Shown here piece after piece: positions 61,451 to 64,000 of a DNA stretch of 64,000 bases (its first letter is position 1; the number at the start of each line of letters is the position of its first letter). Source of the stretch: Nostoc sp. LPT (GTDB taxonomy: Bacteria; Cyanobacteriota; Cyanobacteriia; Cyanobacteriales; Nostocaceae); the NCBI RefSeq assembly GCF_017115165.1, contig NZ_JABXKF010000005.1, positions 101,375 through 165,374 on the forward strand, given 5' to 3'. The notes beneath the pieces are model-generated. The model had not been told where the DNA came from. It did no database searches and worked only from the letters and a program-made list of their open reading frames with translations. Position numbers and translations under genes: made by a program.

Positions 61451-63952
61451 ATGTCCATTGCAGACAATTTTATCAAGCGACCTGTCTTATCAACGGTTTG
61501 CACCATAATAATCTTGCTGATTGGTGGCATCTGTATTCCTTTATTGCCGATTAACAACTTACCGGAAATTGCCCCCATTCAAGTGCAAACCAGCAGCGTC
61601 TTTATTGGCGCAGATGCCCAAACCGTTGAAGATACCGTATCAACCGTGATTGAGCGGCAAGTAAACGGGGTTGAGGGGATGCAGTACATGACTTTAAGCA
61701 GTGGTAATGACGGCTCCAGCACCATTTCAACTCAGTTTGACCCAACGAGTAACCGTAACATTAACCAAGTTAACGTGCAGAATCGAGCTGCGATCGCCCA
61801 ACCGACTTTACCTGAGTCTGTGCGGCAAACTGGGGTAACCACTATAGCACGTTCCAACAGCATTCTGCTAGTTTATGGCTTCTATGCCGAAAATAGCGAG
61901 TATGACAATATCTTTTTGAGTAACTATGTTGACCTGTACGTCACCGATGCCATCAAGCGAGTCCCTGGTGTAGCGGATGCAATGCTGACAGGCGAACGCC
62001 AATATGCGATGCCGCTGTGGCTTGACCCGAACGCTTTAGCCAGTCGGGGATTAACGGCAACGGATGTCAGCAGTGCGCTAACTTCTCAGAATGTTCAGGT
62101 GGGGGCAGGGTCGATTGGTCAAGCGCCCACGAAGACGGATCAGAACTCGAATTTCCCACTTCGCATCAATAGTAGATTAAAAGATGTCAAAGAATTCGAG
62201 AATTTGGTAATCAAGTCTGACACCAACGGCACACTGGTTAAACTCAAGGATGTGGGACGAGCCGAGTTAGGCGCGAAGGACTATACAACATCGGCATTGG
62301 TACAGGGCAAACTGGGCGTTGCCATGTTGATCTATCAGCTTCCAGACAGCAATGCGCTAAATACTGCCAAAGCGGTGGAAGCGCAAATCGCAGAGTTAGA
62401 GAAAAACTTTCCCCCAGGGGTGAAAGCCGTCATCGCCTACGACACCACCAAGTTTGTGGAAGTCTCAATTGAAGAAGTGGTCAAGACGCTGATGGAAGCG
62501 ATCGCCCTAGTGGTGGTGGTGATTTTCATTTTTTTGCAAGATTGGCGGGCGACGATCATTCCGGCGATCGCTATTCCTGTATCTCTGGTTGGTGCATTGG
62601 CCTTTGCATATCTCTTCGGCTTCTCGCTCAACACGTTAACCACGTTTGGATTGGTACTGGCAACGGGTTTGGTGGTAGACGATGCAATCATCGTCGTTGA
62701 GGGGATTGCTGCCAAGATGGAACAAGGCTTAGACCGACGACAAGCTGCTTTTGAGGCGATGGGGGAACTTTCAGGGGCGGTGATTGCCACCTCCTTGGTG
62801 TTGATGGCGGTATTTATCCCGGTGTCTTTTTTTCCGGGCGCGATCGGCATCATGTATCGGCAGTTCGCACTGATCATTATCTTCTCCATCGGCATTTCTT
62901 TGTTCAATGCCCTCAGTTTCACTGCCAGTATGTCTGGACTCTTCCTGCATCATACCGAGGGTGAAAGGCGAGGGCCGCTGGGCTGGTTCTTTCGTCAGTT
63001 CAACTGGGGCTTTAGCTGGGTACTGAAGCAATACGAGCGTCTGAGCAAGTTTCTGATCCGCATCCGTATGTTCGTAGTCGGGCTATTTATCCTCGGACTG
63101 GCGGCAACAGCGTTTATGTATATTTCCGTCCCTAGTGGATTTGTGCCAGATGAGGATCAAGGTATTATCGTTGGTATTATTCAGGCTGCCGATGGTGTCT
63201 CCCTCGCCTCCACCGAAAAAGTTGTTAACACTGTGGCTCAAACTCTGCAAAAAGAAGTGCCGGAGATGGAAGTGTCTCTCGTTATTGCCGGTTTTGGTCT
63301 TAACGGCAATGGGCCGAATCAAGGGACATTTTTCTTTAAGCTGAAAGATTGGAAAGAACGCAAGGGTGAAGAACATTCGGTGAAGGGGATCGTGCAAAGA
63401 TTGAATGGCATCTTCGCCCAGAATCAAGATGCGTTGATCTTCACCTCCAACCTGCCCGCCGTCTCTGGTTATGGGGTAACAGGTGGCTTTGAATTTCAAC
63501 TTCAAGACCGCACCAACGGACAACTGAGTATCGATCAATTTCTGGCGATCGCGCAACAGATGATTGCCAAAGCCAATCAGAATCCCGCCTTGCGCCAAGT
63601 GTTCACTCAATTTACCGCTAGCACCCCCCAGTACCAGATTGACATTAACCGCGATCGCTTAGAAGCCCTTGATGTCGATTTTAGTCACGCAATGAATACG
63701 CTGGGCGCTTACATGGGTGGGCAGTATGTCAACGATTTTACCTTCTCCCAGCGCAGCTACCGCGTATACATCCAAGCCGATGAACAGTTTCGCAACTCTC
63801 CAGACAATATTGGTCAAATCAATGTCCGTTCCAGAGGTGGTAATCTGGTGCTACTGAATGAAGTCGCCAAAGTGACTCCAATTACAGGGCCGCAAACAAT
63901 CAGCCACTTCAACTTATTCCGCTCGATCAAGATTCAAGGCAGTGCTCCCTGA
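61451..63952 (+). CDS. RND-family efflux pump permease, C-terminally truncated
   Basis: ATG 61451 (behind TAGGAG) starts a typical AcrB-like protein: FIKRPVLSTV, the GVEGMQYM periplasmic block and the TM segment with GLVVDDAIIVVEGI (proton-relay Asp pair). The frame stops at 63952 after FNLFRSIKIQGSA, where relatives continue with about 200 more residues containing the last five TM helices. The 833-aa product would lack the second half of the TM bundle. Nothing in the remaining 48 bp restores the frame; a 13-bp palindrome (63975-63987) follows. It is probably nonfunctional, though the end of the window hides what comes next. Confidence 0.88.
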   Translation: MSIADNFIKRPVLSTVCTIIILLIGGICIPLLPINNLPEIAPIQVQTSSVFIGADAQTVEDTVSTVIERQVNGVEGMQYMTLSSGNDGSSTISTQFDPTSNRNINQVNVQNRAAIAQPTLPESVRQTGVTTIARSNSILLVYGFYAENSEYDNIFLSNYVDLYVTDAIKRVPGVADAMLTGERQYAMPLWLDPNALASRGLTATDVSSALTSQNVQVGAGSIGQAPTKTDQNSNFPLRINSRLKDVKEFENLVIKSDTNGTLVKLKDVGRAELGAKDYTTSALVQGKLGVAMLIYQLPDSNALNTAKAVEAQIAELEKNFPPGVKAVIAYDTTKFVEVSIEEVVKTLMEAIALVVVVIFIFLQDWRATIIPAIAIPVSLVGALAFAYLFGFSLNTLTTFGLVLATGLVVDDAIIVVEGIAAKMEQGLDRRQAAFEAMGELSGAVIATSLVLMAVFIPVSFFPGAIGIMYRQFALIIIFSIGISLFNALSFTASMSGLFLHHTEGERRGPLGWFFRQFNWGFSWVLKQYERLSKFLIRIRMFVVGLFILGLAATAFMYISVPSGFVPDEDQGIIVGIIQAADGVSLASTEKVVNTVAQTLQKEVPEMEVSLVIAGFGLNGNGPNQGTFFFKLKDWKERKGEEHSVKGIVQRLNGIFAQNQDALIFTSNLPAVSGYGVTGGFEFQLQDRTNGQLSIDQFLAIAQQMIAKANQNPALRQVFTQFTASTPQYQIDINRDRLEALDVDFSHAMNTLGAYMGGQYVNDFTFSQRSYRVYIQADEQFRNSPDNIGQINVRSRGGNLVLLNEVAKVTPITGPQTISHFNLFRSIKIQGSAP

Positions 63953-64000
63953 CTATCTAATTAGTATTTAAGAGCTTGAGACTCAAGCACAGCGAGAAGT

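Noticed and set aside
62437..63610. Long minus-strand frames opposite the RND pump gene
   Set aside because: The plus-strand frame is an unmistakable RND permease; the reverse frames are low-complexity shadows.

Overview
The window looks like chromosomal DNA of a filamentous, probably heterocyst-forming cyanobacterium of the Nostoc type. Visible reasons: the octamer GCGATCGC (HIP1) recurs throughout; heptamer-type short tandem repeats fill spacers; and typical cyanobacterial genes occur (ATP synthase beta and epsilon as a separate pair, the ribosomal protein PSRP-3/Ycf65, CHAT, CHASE2 and DUF928 proteins, a PEP-CTERM protein, a WD40-repeat Ser/Thr kinase). I see no tRNA, rRNA or CRISPR array.

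Positions 1-13600 hold a ribosomal-peptide (RiPP) and secretion locus. A peptidase-containing ABC exporter with a cyclic-nucleotide-binding domain, an HlyD adaptor and a PpiC-like isomerase precede a 62-residue double-glycine peptide. Next come a TPR/GT41 glycosyltransferase and a compact cassette: a Nif11-leader precursor with two Leu-Tyr-Gly sites, a radical SAM/SPASM enzyme, and a 56-residue ORF. This cassette resembles the 'splicease' systems that excise tyramine from X-Tyr-Gly motifs. An RTX-type calcium-binding protein follows.

Positions 14055-27514 hold three TPR-glycosyltransferase paralogues and then a sugar and tailoring operon: epimerase, C-methyltransferase, sugar-nucleotide cytidylyltransferase, PIG-L deacetylase, RmlC-like epimerase, an Fe/2OG oxygenase-like protein, an SDR lacking its catalytic Tyr and Lys, and a DUF4910 protein. 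Together they probably build and attach an unusual sugar to a cell-surface or secreted product.

Positions 27515-42067 hold a decaying two-partner-secretion locus: a broken TpsB, one intact TpsA, TpsA remnants (one carrying a MITE-like insertion) and a frameshifted Uma2 gene. After these come an exported CHAT-domain TPR protein, a DUF928 repeat protein, and an overlapping CHASE2 hybrid kinase and response-regulator kinase. The order suggests one envelope or secretion system with its own sensor.

Positions 42068-57528 are mostly housekeeping or unrelated genes: an HNH-like membrane protein, a multi-TM channel-like protein, an SRPBCC protein, a PEP-CTERM protein, a SirB1 protein, atpD and atpC, an SPFH protein, a frameshifted I9-type gene, a WD40 kinase, PSRP-3 and a DUF29 gene. 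Positions 57523-64000 hold a TetR-controlled NDH-2/RND efflux locus in which the adaptor is frameshifted and the pump is truncated.

A theme across the window is invasion by short dispersed repeats. One 27-bp family sits inside three genes, once causing stop codons. Another composite repeat supplies the 5' leader, and perhaps the GTG start, of two unrelated genes. A heptamer array forms the atpD-atpC spacer up to the atpC start codon.
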